Positions 24,059-35,690 of a DNA stretch of 64,000 nucleotides are shown here, one piece after another (within the stretch, counting starts at the first letter, position 1; every line of letters begins with the position of its first letter). The notes below the pieces were generated by a model. It did no database searches. It was not told the DNA's origin and worked only from the letters and a program-made list of their open reading frames with translations. The position numbers and the translations under genes were made by a program. Origin of the DNA: Eupeodes corollae. Lineage: Eukaryota; Arthropoda; Insecta; Diptera; Syrphidae. The stretch spans positions 2,056,331 to 2,120,330 of the forward strand of contig NC_079150.1 in NCBI RefSeq assembly GCF_945859685.1, in the 5' to 3' direction.

Positions 24059-24628
24059 CACTATTCACAAGAGCACGACCAATGACTAACGAATGTTCGT
24101 CGATTTTGACATTTCTTTCACATGAGAGTTTTTGATTCGTCACGAATGAAGTTTGACTTTGACAATTGTTTTTTTTTTTTATTTTGTTTTATCATTATTG
24201 TGTATTGTTTTGAAAAAAAAAAAACATTGAAAAAATGCGGTCAAAGTTAAAATAAAATAAAAAATAAATTGGGTATTGCTACAGTCCGTTGAGAACTAGG
24301 GCCTAGTGACTTACAACTCTCAACCATTCCTGTGTGCGAGTACTGTTTTCAGGGATTGAACGGACCTACAATTTTAAGCCGAATCCGAACGGAAAATTTG
24401 AGAAAGCACTTTTTCATGACAAGAGTTACTCTTGGAAAATTTTTATCAATTCCTCGCAAGAGGAAGTACCCGTGAAAAGACTTTAGATTGCATAGGCAGG
24501 GATCGAACCCAAGAACCCTAATTTTTTCAAGGAGCCACAGCCGAACACGATTCACCATCGAAACCAAAACAAGAATGATTTTTTAGGTTAAGTACGCACG
24601 ATTATTTTATTTGTTCCGAGTGTGGATA
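24059..24628 (+). mobile_element. MITE family B, copy 2, interrupted by SINE S2
   Basis: The left part (24059-24248) matches MITE B copy 1 from its left terminus through aaaatgcggtcaaag. The match resumes after the SINE at about 24552 with caccatcgaaaccaaaacaag and tagcacgcg-like words (aggttaagtacgcacg), then stops near 24628, so the right end is lost. The SINE at 24262-24550 is inserted inside. Confidence 0.75.
24262..24550 (-). mobile_element. tRNA-derived SINE, copy S2, nested in MITE B
   Basis: The copy starts (3' end on the minus strand) at the AAATAAA-type tail followed by ttgggtattgctacagtccg. It runs through gtgcgagtactgttttcaggg to gggatcgaacccaagaacc at about 24498-24516, the complement of a B box. 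The A-box half is more diverged. It splits MITE B copy 2, so it is younger than that MITE. Confidence 0.8.
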
Positions 24629-27202
24629 ACTTAAATATTTATATTTGACAAAATATATAGGTATCGTTTTTCCCCTTTAAAACAAGAACAAACTCCTAAC
24701 TCCGCTATAAACGTCTAATAGGTTTAGGCTACACCATGCAATTTAAATATGATGATTCGAGCTATATTATTTTCTTGATCTGATCTGGATTTAATCATTG
24801 GGATAATAAAACTATTTTAGCTTAGAATTGAGCCTGAGCAGATGGAGTACCCTCAGCGCAAAGAATAATCAGAGTCAAAGATATTCGATTTATTTATACT
24901 AAAGACTGTTTACGTTACTCGTAAATACTATTAGAAGTTGCTATTTGTCATTCTCATACCACACAAAACAAACGTGAATTTTTCCACGCTCAGTTTTATT
25001 CTCATAGAGCACCGTCCGTGCTGGCTCTGGTTTTAAAAAGAAATATAATCCGACTGCTCTGATAGCTCTGAGCAAAAAACCGAAAAAGAGATTTTTCTTG
25101 ACAGTTCAGTTCTCTGCTCTGATCTTAAAAAGAAAGATGGTTATACGGTTTTGGTCGTTTACAAACATACCCAGACATTCTATCCGATCGCTTACCGAAC
25201 GCGGCCAATGCTACGAAATGGAATTCAAATGAAGATCATCGGAATTAAATTGGAAAAGATAAAAGAAAAGAATAGAACGAAGAAAAAGAGAATCAACACT
25301 ATCAGCCCAAGGCCCAAATAAAAGCAATATTAATTTATATTCAAACAAAAATTAACTTATCTTGCCCTATAATTAGAGTTTTCAAATTAATTAATTATTT
25401 CCGACTATTACCCCATATGATTGAACATTACAATGGTTGAAAACGAAATAAATAACTAAAAAGGTTGAAATTTCTTTCATATGAAGTAAAAACGATCGTG
25501 TAAAAGATTTGGTTCGTTCGCATCTCGTCTGTGTTTGCCTTTGCTTTGCACCTTGTTGTCTGGCCTTATATTTTCGTTTACGTTTGCTTTTTTATCAGAT
25601 ATTTTTTTTTGTTTAATTGAAATTAGTTATTTGCATTAAAGTCTTTAAAACTGTGTATATTAATTTGAAGTGAAAATAATTGAAGATAAAAAATTCCCAA
25701 ATACCAAAACAAATGAAATGCTACACAGAAAGAACATCCTTTATTTGGTTTCTGTTGTGTCAAAGAGTTCCTGATATATATGGTGCTTCGCTGGACAATT
25801 TTTGATGGTATGATCGTGTTTGGTTGTTGATTGCTAATCAATGTTTGTTAATATAAATATGTTAAGTATTTCTTTGTTTTAAATAAAATAATTTCTCAAA
25901 TTATTTAATAGAAGTCTTAATTTTTGGTTATACACTAAGTGTTTGAGTTAGATTTAGTTAACTCCAGGCTTAGATGGTCCTGAGTGAAAATCAACAGGTT
26001 GCTGTACAAATTTCTAACTATAATATTACTTTGGGTCGAACAACATATAAGATTACAAAGAGGTGTTCTTCAGCTAAATGATTGAATTTTCTGGATTGTG
26101 TATAGGGCCCTAAAAACTACCTGTGGGATTGCTAAAACCTGATTACGCATACCAGTCACTTTGTTCAATAATATAGTAAACATTTGAACATGGTTTTGAT
26201 ATAATGCAAAAAACTTATTCAGAATGTTATCAATCCTGTATCTCAGTTTGAGGATCCCAACTGACGATGTTGATTCTTTTTCTGGCATTGTACACTTAAG
26301 TTTATGTATTTACTTTAAACTAGAAATTCTTATATTTCCTTACATAATTTAGTTGACTAAATAATATAAGCTAAGCATATTTTAAAAATTTTGTGTGCTT
26401 AATTAAGGTGAAACCAAATCAAAAAAATTAAAGAAGCGCCAACTATTTTGCACCCGCCCTCAATAGTAAGGAATCCCAGGCGTTGGTGTCTTGTGTTTTG
26501 TATACTAGGGCAGATCTAGACTGTTAATCAGGGGGAGGTGGGAAGTTTACACACTTAACATTAGAAGAGGAGTTTATGAAAACCTCTTTAAAATATTCTT
26601 TAATGCTCTCTACAGGAGGCTTTCAAAATTTAAATAACATAATGTGTATCTTAAACCTACATTTACATCTTTCAAGTGCTAAACTTTCTGGATATATTTG
26701 TTGACCTATTTTTTCGGATTTAGTTTTCGGGAGTCTATTATTGCTATAGTTTTCAGTCTGCATACTCGTAGATTGGAGCTGGTGCTAGAAGAACCTTTCT
26801 TAAACAAAGTTTTGCGTGATTTTGATCTTAAAGGATTCAAAAGAATTTAAAAATTGTAGGCAGGAAAATATTTGGTTCTTGAATTTAAGGAAATACGTGC
26901 ATTTAAGTACATACGTAATGTCTCTAAAAATTAAACAAAAACAAATTAAGGTATACAAAAAAGTTGAGAAGGAACTTTAGTGTGGGACTAACAAATTAAA
27001 CGTTGTAGAATCTCTTATTACTTCAGTTCTCGAGAATTCCTTTTTAAAGTAATCGAGAGATTCAAAGCTTTTATATTAAACTAGTTGACCCGGCAGACTT
27101 CGTACTGCCTCAATCGATAAATAAAAGACCTAAGCTTTTGTATAAATTTCAAAACAAACAAAACGTATTGAATAAAAAATCATTTTTTTATAAGGCTTGT
27201 GA
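24629..27202. other. Intergenic DNA, no gene seen
   Basis: No gene or strong repeat match was found in this 2.6 kb. The minus-strand frame at 26070-26288 starts like a protein but shows no domain, and the one at 25623-25841 is AT-rich and not credible. The segment around 27081-27120 (ctagttgacccggcagacttcgtactgcc) looks like an unassigned repeat terminus just before the SINE/Helitron block. Confidence 0.45.
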
Positions 27203-27467
27203 ATCAGGGCCTAGTGACTTACAACTCTCAACCATTCCTGTGTGCGAGTACTGTTGTCAGGAATGGAAAGGACCTACAATTTTAGGCCGAATCCGAACGG
27301 CTAATTTGAGAAAGCACTTGTTCATCACATGGATTACTCTTGAAGGATTTGTCGATTCCTCGCAAGATTCAGTACCCGCGAAAATTTTTTTTTTTTTTAA
27401 ATTAAGGTGGCACAGGCAGGGATTGAACCCAAGACCCCTTGCATGACATTCCAATGCATGGGTACTC
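27203..27467 (-). mobile_element. tRNA-derived SINE, copy S3
   Basis: Family body words ggcctagtgacttacaactc, ccattcctgtgtgcgagta and ccgaatccgaacgg are all present. The complement of a B box (gggattgaaccc) lies near 27419-27430, followed by a partial A-box side. A T-run interrupts the middle at about 27387-27398. It sits immediately 3' (in element order) of a Helitron helicase fragment, with which its reading frame is spuriously fused. Confidence 0.8.
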
Positions 27468-27499
27468 GACACATCATATTGCTTACTTAAAAAAAAAAA

Positions 27500-28110
27500 C
27501 AGAGTTTTCCTGAAATACTGGCTATTTATAAGGTTTAAATTTTTATTAACAGACAAATCCTTTGGAATTATCGGTATTCGCGGGATCAAGACATCCTCTC
27601 CTTTGACGTTATTCATCAGCTTTTTCACAGCCAGTCTTGTTCCATTGCATAGTCGAGGTTGATTAATGTTACGCAGCATGATGACAACTGATCCTACTTT
27701 TAACTGCAAATTGTGAGGTGGTAATCCAGGCTATTCCGGTGAATTTAAAAACTCCGTGGGATAGTTGAGTACGACATCCTGGTTCATAATGGTGTCGACT
27801 GATATGAAGGAAACCAACTATCCTGGAAAAAAATTCTGAATGGTCGCATTGAGATCCTCGACATCTTTATTTTTCGCTACCAATATTGCTCGTTCACCCA
27901 GCCAATTATGGTTATTGAACTTTTGAGCTATATCTGAGATAACACGCTGAATAAGCTCCTCTTTTGAATCTGTGATGTGACAGATCTCTGTGGGTAATGT
28001 GATGAATCCGGTCGAGGTGTCCATTGCAACTTTATTATTTCCAATGTCTAACAACTGCTTCGCAAACACATTTTCAGTTTCATCATGTTGGAAAAATACT
28101 CGCATGTTAG
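27500..28110 (-). mobile_element. Helitron helicase relic (PIF1-like, C-terminal part)
   Basis: On the minus strand the upstream piece (28105-27818) reads RQLLDIG-like KQLLDIGNNKVAMD, LPTEICHI and ERAILVAKNKDVEDLNATI. The downstream piece (27709-27560) reads LKVGSVVIMLRNINQPRLCNGTRL and GEDVLIPRIPIIP. These are the characteristic C-terminal segments of the PIF1-family helicase of Helitron Rep/Hel proteins. A stop and frameshift near 27730-27818 separate the pieces. Walker A is absent, so this is a truncated copy. Confidence 0.88.
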
Positions 28111-28662
28111 TTTTAATTGGAGTGTCTTTAAACCTTCCCTAGACCTCCACGAACATTTCAAGACTAAGATAAGATGATAAATCCGTTCAGCCGTTCTCGA
28201 GTTTTAGTGAGACTAACGAACAGCAATAGATTAACAGATATGAAATATTCGTCATGTTCTTCAATTAGCCATTAGTTTAACGAAAGTGTCACTTTTTTTG
28301 TTTAATTATTGGCACTATTTATGTGCCACAAAAAAAAATAAGATGAAATTGAAGATAATATCAAATTGGCGATATCTTATCAAGGTTTTTTCTTAAGAAC
28401 CTAAATATTTGCTTAATCTCTCATAAAAAGGATCTTATGAAAATAGTTTATAGCATTATTAAAGTTTTTCAGAATTTTATATTCGTCCATTGGCCAAAAG
28501 TTGATGAATTTGTGCTGAGCGCTTGGACATGACCTCTACGACACCTCCCCCTGGGTCCATCATTGCTAGTATTGCATATTATTTAATTATTCTAATTAAG
28601 CTTGTACATAACAAAATAAGTATATTTATTTTTGAGTTTTGTCGGTTCTCAACGTATACATA

Positions 28663-30151
28663 CAGTCGTGGTCATACAATTAAGCCATTACTATATAGCA
28701 AAAGATTTCCTTAAAAAATAAGAAACTTAACACAATGATAAATTAATTTATTAATGCAAAATATACATTTAGTAACTTTGAAAAACTTATTACAGTAATG
28801 ATATGTTGTTTTAATCGATTTTGTAAGTCGACACGTAACTAAGCCATCTGCAATGAAGTACGTTTATAAATAACTAACCCTATTGGGGGCAACTTTTTTA
28901 CATTCTATGCAGCTAGTATTTAGTTGAATATCCTTTCTGTTTTATTACTTCTGCGCATTTGTTTGCATTATGCCTACAAGCAATGAACACTGGGCAGGAG
29001 TTATTTCTGACCACTCTTCTTTAACAATGTTCCAAACAGAAGAAGTAGGTTTTCTAGCCGCAACTGATTTTTTTATGATAGATTTTCTATGTGGTTCAGA
29101 TCCAAGCTTTGAGCAGGCCACTCCAGGACTTGAATTAAATTTGATTCAAATCAGGATATATACGGTAAATTGTCAGCATAATCCCTATTAAAATGACTGT
29201 CCGAAACGTCCATGTATACATTTCTCCTGTCATATTTCCATGATTTTGCACCAATAGACCAACTCCTGATGAAGTAAAACATCCCCAAACCATCACGGAA
29301 AACCCTCAATGTTATACAGTTTCTTTGTGTATTTCGGGTTCAATTCTTTCAATGGAGGACGCCTCACATACTGTCTTCCGTCACTTCCAAAAACGTTGAA
29401 CTTGGATTCGTTAATTCAAAAAATTTGGACTTTTATTAAGGTGTTCTTTAGAAAACCTCATTCTTCGAGCAATATTTTTTTTTTTTGACAGCGATTCGTC
29501 CATTCAATTGTTTTTTGCTTGAAGTCGCCTTCGTATGGTTCTTGCTGATAATTGTATGTACATCATAGTTCTCCTCCATTTGGGCTCTTAATTGAACAGA
29601 TGTTAAAAATGGATCCACTTTAGAAAGCCTAACTAATGTTCTGAACTCAGCCGGAGTCGTTTTTCATATCTTTTTTCGAGGTAGGTTCTAAAAAATATTG
29701 AACTCCGTTCCTAACTTTACCTCTACCAAAACCTAGTAATTTGCCTACTTTCATAACATTTTGTACTTTTTGAAGCATTTGACAGTAATTTTTCTTTCAC
29801 ATGGAGTAGAGGTTTTATTTTTTCCCATAACTGTTATCAATTAAATATTTTAATTTCCTTAATAATAAAACAGTTTTAATACATTTTAATAAAATGTCTA
29901 CATGGAATAATATAAAAGTACCTGTTTCAAATGTAATGGCTTAATTATGTGACCACCTGCACTGCGACTAATCAACAAATAAAGCGCTTAAAAGCAAAAC
30001 ATCTTTGAACCTTAGTTGACATACGGTTTTCATATTGAGATAATGTAAGTTGTAAACCGTTAAACAAAACGGACACAAAGTGATACAGGAAAGCTTTATT
30101 GAAGAGAATAGGGTACATTAGTTTTGTGGCTTAATTGTATGACCATGACTA
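28663..30151 (-). mobile_element. Tc1-like transposon, full-length but inactive, with IR/DR-style ends
   Basis: The element is 1489 bp. Its ends are cagtcgtggtcatacaatta at the left and, inverted, tagtcatggtcatacaatta at the right; both are flanked by TA. Inner degenerate copies of the end word lie at about 28831-28845 and 29939-29956, the arrangement called IR/DR in Tc1 elements. The decayed transposase on the minus strand starts near 29828 (MGKNKTS). It includes LLGFGRGKVRN, VRLSKVDPFLTSVQLRA, NESKFNVFGSDGRQYVRRP and VMVWGCFTSSGVGLL, the last two from the DDE catalytic region. The many stops make it a fossil. Confidence 0.9.
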
Positions 30152-30460
30152 TATGCATAAAAGAAAACAAAATTTAGTAAAAGTGAAAAAATAAGGCAAC
30201 CTCTGGTTTCTGGATATGATTCTTAACAGAATTGAAAAACAAACTTAAGTTATTTATGTTTTTTGAATAACCAGCAAATTTAATTGTCTTTCCATATAAC
30301 AAAGAGTTGTGTGAGATAGACACAGGGAGGTAGTGCTATTCTTGGTTTTAGTAACGAATATTAAAAATTGCTATTTAGTTTGAACAATCCATCTGAAACT
30401 TTTTCGTTGTAGTCTTGAGGCAAAGATAACTATTCACATATGTATATTTTTTTATCACAG

Positions 30461-30881
30461 AGAAATGCGTTCACAGAGCCCAGTCTTGGCGTATTTAACA
30501 ACAAAAACTCTTTCGTCCGGTTTGTTAACACTTTCAAATAATAACAATAAAGACTACGATCGATCAACAACACGAACTATTGCATCTTCTTCATCGCCAT
30601 CAACAACATCGCAACAAATCAATTTAATCCAAATGACTACTGGTGGAGGAGTAAACACTAACCACAACAACTCCGCACAAGATTCAACGAAAGTACAACA
30701 AAATCCACCATGTAATACAATACCATCTACTTCATCAAATAACAACACCCTGGGCAAACCATCAACGATATCAATGACAATACGTCATAATAATTCTAGT
30801 TTATTAATGAATAATGTAAATAATAATAATACTTTAAAAACTGCTGTTAATAATACTAGTAATAATAGTAATAATAATAAC

Positions 30882-30918
<37 letters not shown>

Positions 30919-30974
30919 CTAATAATAATAGTAATATTAATAAAAATAATACCAATACTAATAATAATAATAAT

Positions 30975-31048
<74 letters not shown>

Positions 31049-33648
31049 TAATAATAGTAATAATAATAATAATAATAAATTATGTCCTAATAACGACGAA
31101 AGCAACACCAATCCAAACTCATCAAAACTCCAAACACTAGAACAACGAAAATTAGAACTAGAAAAATTACTCAACGAAAAGAATTGGCTTCTTCAGCAGA
31201 TTCATAAACAAGTAAATCTTACTTTATCTAATCATATTCTTATATAAATATATTTTATCCGAAGGAAGCTCAAATTCTAAATGGTAGCTATGAGAACTTC
31301 AATTTATTCGAAATTGGCAAACTAAGTGGAAGTATTGGATCAACTGGTGGTGGAAGCGTTGGTGGATCTACAAGCACTACAAGCTCAATACTCCGACGAA
31401 AAGGTAGCTCGAGTTTAAAGCTTCCAAAAAGTAATGCTCATTTTAATGGCAAAAGTGTAAGTTATCAGAAGTAAGCTTTTTCCATAATTATTAATGAATT
31501 TTTCTTACAGAATCGTTACACACTCTCCAAATCAGATTATGATCTCGCCCAAGAAAATAAACACAATAACAACCAACTTTCATCATCGGCTAATCCGAAT
31601 ATCATAAGTATTAAAAAACGCCAAGGCCCACCCCAGAAAACAAATTCATTTCATGATAGCACATCGGCCTCGGCTTTGAGTTTAACAAAATCACCATCAT
31701 TCGAATACAATGGCAGTAGTGGAAGTGGTATCAAGTACAGTGTTGTACGTCCACCAAATCATAATATAAACAATATAAGCAGCAGCAATGAAAATTTGTC
31801 AAATATTCTTGGCAGTAAGTTTGCATAAAAGAACTTTTCAGCTATATAAATCAAAATTATAATTATATCTTTTTTCTTCATCATAATAGTTACACAATGT
31901 GATAAATACTACTTGTCTCCAACAAGTCAAATGTATACCAATGGTAACGGATTCATTAAAGCCAGTCAAAATATAAAACAATGTCTCTCCTCACCATCTC
32001 CAATGCATAAGATTATGAGTCTAAATGATACACACTCGCAACAAGTGCACATGACAAGCGGTCAAAATTGTTTGGTTAACCACAAAAATGAGAATCAACC
32101 GCACTTAGAACAATACGAAAGTATCGATGCCTTGTCGCTGTCACCATCGAATGTATTCGACCAAAATCAGCATTCTAATTTGTGGAGAGCCCTTTCAAAT
32201 AATGATCGATCTGCATGGTGTGATAATAGGTAAACATGATATTTAAAGCCAAGCGGTTTTTTGTATTCATTTAATTTTGTAGTTATATTGAATTGAACAG
32301 TGAGAACGTGAGCGTGAATCAATTTCATAGTTTAAAACCTTTGGCCAAAAAAATTGTACCCGCGCCGGGAACGTCTGTAGTAAGTTGAATGTAAAGATTC
32401 TTCAATATTTATCTTTATTTTACTTGTTTTGTTTTAGCAACACTCTCCTGAGGCCCCGTCGCTAGGAAACTTTTATCCAGTTGGTGGTGGACTTGTTGTT
32501 GGCAGCTATCCGAATGCATTAGAGAAGTCATGCGATGAATTGTCAATCTCCTCGGTCAATAGTGAAACAAATAAAAAACCAAAAAACAAACATTGGTGAA
32601 AGATAACCACAGAATTACCAAAACTTAAAACTAACATTTTATGAAAATATTTATTTTTAGGATGGAATCGTCCCTAGATGGCCCAATAATTCGTCCACAT
32701 GTTTTGCAAACGACACCATCAGTTACCGATTCGATGGCTCTTTGCCCTGATCTGTCGCCGACCCTTAGCCAAAATCCATTGCAATATGCTTATTATAATG
32801 TTTCAGGTGGAAAACTAACACCTACAGCTACAGTTGGAGCAGGAGGAAGTGGAAGTGGAATGCTCTTAGTGCCAGTTTCCAATCCAAAATTGACATCTCG
32901 GAATCTCACTCATGACCCACATCCTCAGCAGCACTACCACAAACAGAATTATAGGGAGCGTACAAAGTTATCATCGCAATCAATGTCAAGCGGCAGCTGT
33001 CGTGCACCAAAGACAAAGTTAGATGAGGAAAATAGCCATATGAGTCATTCAACATCGTATTTAAATGTTGATCCATTCAATCATCCACATTTTCAACAAC
33101 AACATCAACTAAATGTACAGCAGTCCCAATTATATCACCACAATCATTATTATTTTGATATACCCACCGGGCCAATCCAACAACAAAAACAAACTCAGCA
33201 GCAAAAGTCACCAAAAGCCTCGCCATCATCAGCGTTACAACAACAGCAACAGTCACAGCCAAAATTCAGTCCAACAATTCATCAACAGCCATCCCCAGCG
33301 TTGTTAAATGATAATTTTGTGGGAAACATTCGCTATACCACTTCAATTGCCAACCAACCATCTAAAGTGAGCAATTCTAGCCAAACTCTCGTTCAAAAAA
33401 ATACCAAACCTCCCAATTCGCTATCCATAAATATTGCACAACGATTGTCCCCCGTATGTGTGGCCACATCACCAGATATTCGAATTGAATCACCGAAAAA
33501 TATGACGGTTGTACAGCAAGCTACATTTTTGCCCTATAAAGAAGTGACAAAGCCCTTTGAGATGTCAGATTTCTATAAGTACTCAACAAAGTTTCGTCAA
33601 AAAGAAGCAAATACCGCCACTTTGTCGAAGAATGTGACACAAAATTAA
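30461..33648 (+). CDS. Poly-Asn scaffold-like protein, possible CUPID/FRMD4-type cytohesin adaptor (seven exons)
   Basis: Exons 30461-31211, 31265-31456, 31511-31814, 31890-32229, 32283-32379, 32438-32595 and 32661-33648 join in phase. From the ATG at 30465 they give 941 residues. An acceptor-like tttatcacag stands just before 30461, so upstream exons may exist. Residues about 125-205 are an almost pure Asn tract encoded by AAT repeats. Next comes a short charged helix, TLEQRKLELEKLLNEKNWLLQQ, continuing IHKQEAQI across the first junction. The middle is Ser/Gly/Asn-rich; the last exon is Gln/His/Pro-rich and ends near a conserved-looking KPFEMSDFYKYSTKFRQK. The helix plus C-terminal motif resembles FRMD4/CCDC120/INAVA cytohesin adaptors (Drosophila stepping stone type). 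That identification is inference, but the gene model itself is solid. It is probably cytoplasmic or cortical; there is no signal peptide or membrane segment. Confidence 0.8.
30840..31078 (+). repeat. AAT/AAC trinucleotide repeat encoding poly-Asn
   Basis: About 240 bp of nearly uninterrupted AAT codons with occasional AGT, ACT, ATT and AAC lies inside the first exon of the gene above. It stays in frame throughout. Repeat number is likely variable between individuals. The complementary strand gives a spurious poly-Leu frame (30785-31174), which is not a gene. Confidence 0.9.
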
Positions 33649-34202
33649 TGAGCGAAAAATGTGTAATGTAAGTTTTATTGAGTATAGTACTATTAACATA
33701 TTTGCAATAGATTTTTCTGTCTACTGCCTCTTCTCTGAAACTATTATAGTTAATTTTTTTTTTTAATATTTAATTTAAACTTATGTATGTTCAATACATA
33801 TATAAACGACAATATTGTAAAAAATATATTTTATCTAAAGCAAAAATGTATGCAAGCTGTTTTTTTTAACACCAAAAACGTTAACTAGAATTCATTGAAC
33901 AACATAGGTGGAAATATTAGATTCACGTAATGTGTATTATTCGAACGGATTGGGCTCAGACGTCAAATAAATTTCAAACTATTTACTTCAAGACTCGAGT
34001 GAATGAGATATTAAACTAAATTAATAGCTGATTCGTAATCGTAATTTATTTGTTGTTTTTCATGTCGTATTCAATGACATCGTATTTCAGAACATTGGAG
34101 TTTTTTGCCTTTCTCTTAATGTTTAACAAGAAGTTCCAAAATTGTTTAACTTAAAATAGAAATTTTATTTTGAATTGAATTATTGTGTCTTCTAAAGTTT
34201 TT

Positions 34203-34418
34203 TCACGTGTTAAGTACACGTGAGAAATTCACAAATTCTACAAGTGTAATTCTTGTCATGAAAAGTGTTTTCTCAAATTAGCCATTCGGATTAGGCTTCA
34301 AACTGCAGGTCCCCTTAATATTTGACAACATTACACGCAAACAGGAATTATTGAGAGTTGTAAGTCACTAATGCCGAGTTCTCAGTGGACTGTTGCGCCA
34401 CCCAATTTGTTTATTAAG
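34203..34418 (+). mobile_element. tRNA-derived SINE, copy S4, 5'-truncated
   Basis: This is the only plus-oriented copy. Its right end reads actgttgcgccacccaatttgtt, the complement of the left end of S5. Upstream words cattcggattaggc and gagagttgtaagtcact match the family body. The tRNA-like head with A and B boxes is missing, as in a 5'-truncated retroposed copy. Confidence 0.8.
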
Positions 34419-34910
34419 TTTTGACGTACGCTTCCGCTCGTCCAGTTACTTGTTGTTTTGATTCACAATATCAAATGGGTTAGGACATAAGGTTGATTAA
34501 TTCCAATTGAATTGTAAGATTTGATCGATATTACATACATTTCTACTATGAAGACTACGATAATGGTAACACAAATCATAGTTTAGATAATTTATTTAAA
34601 ACCTTAAAAAAATGGAATTGAATGTAAATAAAACAATTTGTTTTTTCAATGTTCAAATTGACGAATCGTTGATGACCATATTTTATTTTCTTCTTTTGTT
34701 CTATAGTTTTTGAATTGATTAAAAGTTTACATTATGCTCTTCATTCTTCTATCTATTGACATAAATTCTTTTGTATGACAGTTTTTCTTTAAAATATATA
34801 TTTATTTATTTTGCAATAACATTGTGTTAAATAATCCTGTTTGTTTGATAAAACACACAACAATAATTGTCTATAACAGAAATATATATCTTTGTTGACT
34901 CATTTAATTT

Positions 34911-35690
34911 AAATATATATATATATATATAGGTATGTATGTACTCTTCTTTGGTATTTTTTATATTTAGTTTTCTTATTCTTGTCTTTAATTTTAACTT
35001 CTTGATTTACATTTAGCTCACATATCACAGTGTGAAGTATATATATATATTTTTTGAATGCATATATATATATATATATAATGTTTTTTTTTTTAACATC
35101 TGCATAGGAAAAATGTGTTTTAACATATTTATTATTTTTTTTTGTTTTTTGATTTAACAGAGTTTAAAACTTTTTATATGAAAAAATATCTCTTAGTTTA
35201 GATATATGTACGTAGTTTAATTTGTTCTTCTAAAAAATATCCTTGTTATGTTTTAAATAAATAATTAACAACTTTTTAAATTGTTTAATATGAATATTTT
35301 TTTCGTTACACTTAATTCGTTTCCTTAAATTAAGAATAATTATAGTTTTTGTTTGCTTTGTATTATTATTAATATTATTAGAATTATGTTTTGTTAAAAC
35401 AAAATGTTGTTAACATTTATATAGTTTTTATGTGGAAACGTTAATATTTTGTCCTTTTATTTTTGGAACATTTATTTAATATATCGGCATTATAGTTCTG
35501 TATTTATATATTTTTAATTTTATTACTTACATTAAATACATTTATCTTCAATTTAACTCGCAAAATCTAACAACACTTAAAATACTCATATATTTTATAA
35601 CTCTTCTCTTGTATGTATACATATATATATATATTTTATATATGATATACATATATGTATGTGTATACTGTATACATAATATATATCGGA
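34911..35690. repeat. Clustered TA-dinucleotide microsatellites
   Basis: Runs of TATATA occur at 34911-34931, 35039-35082 (two runs) and 35620-35690, with tatacatatatgtatgtgtata in the last. They are simple repeats of AT-rich intergenic DNA. Confidence 0.85.

Noticed and set aside
27257..27709. 150-residue minus-strand frame as one protein
   Set aside because: The first part is Helitron helicase and the second part is a SINE in antisense; the fusion is accidental.
30785..31174. Minus-strand frame of almost pure leucine
   Set aside because: It is the complement of the AAT-coded poly-Asn tract of the real plus-strand exon.
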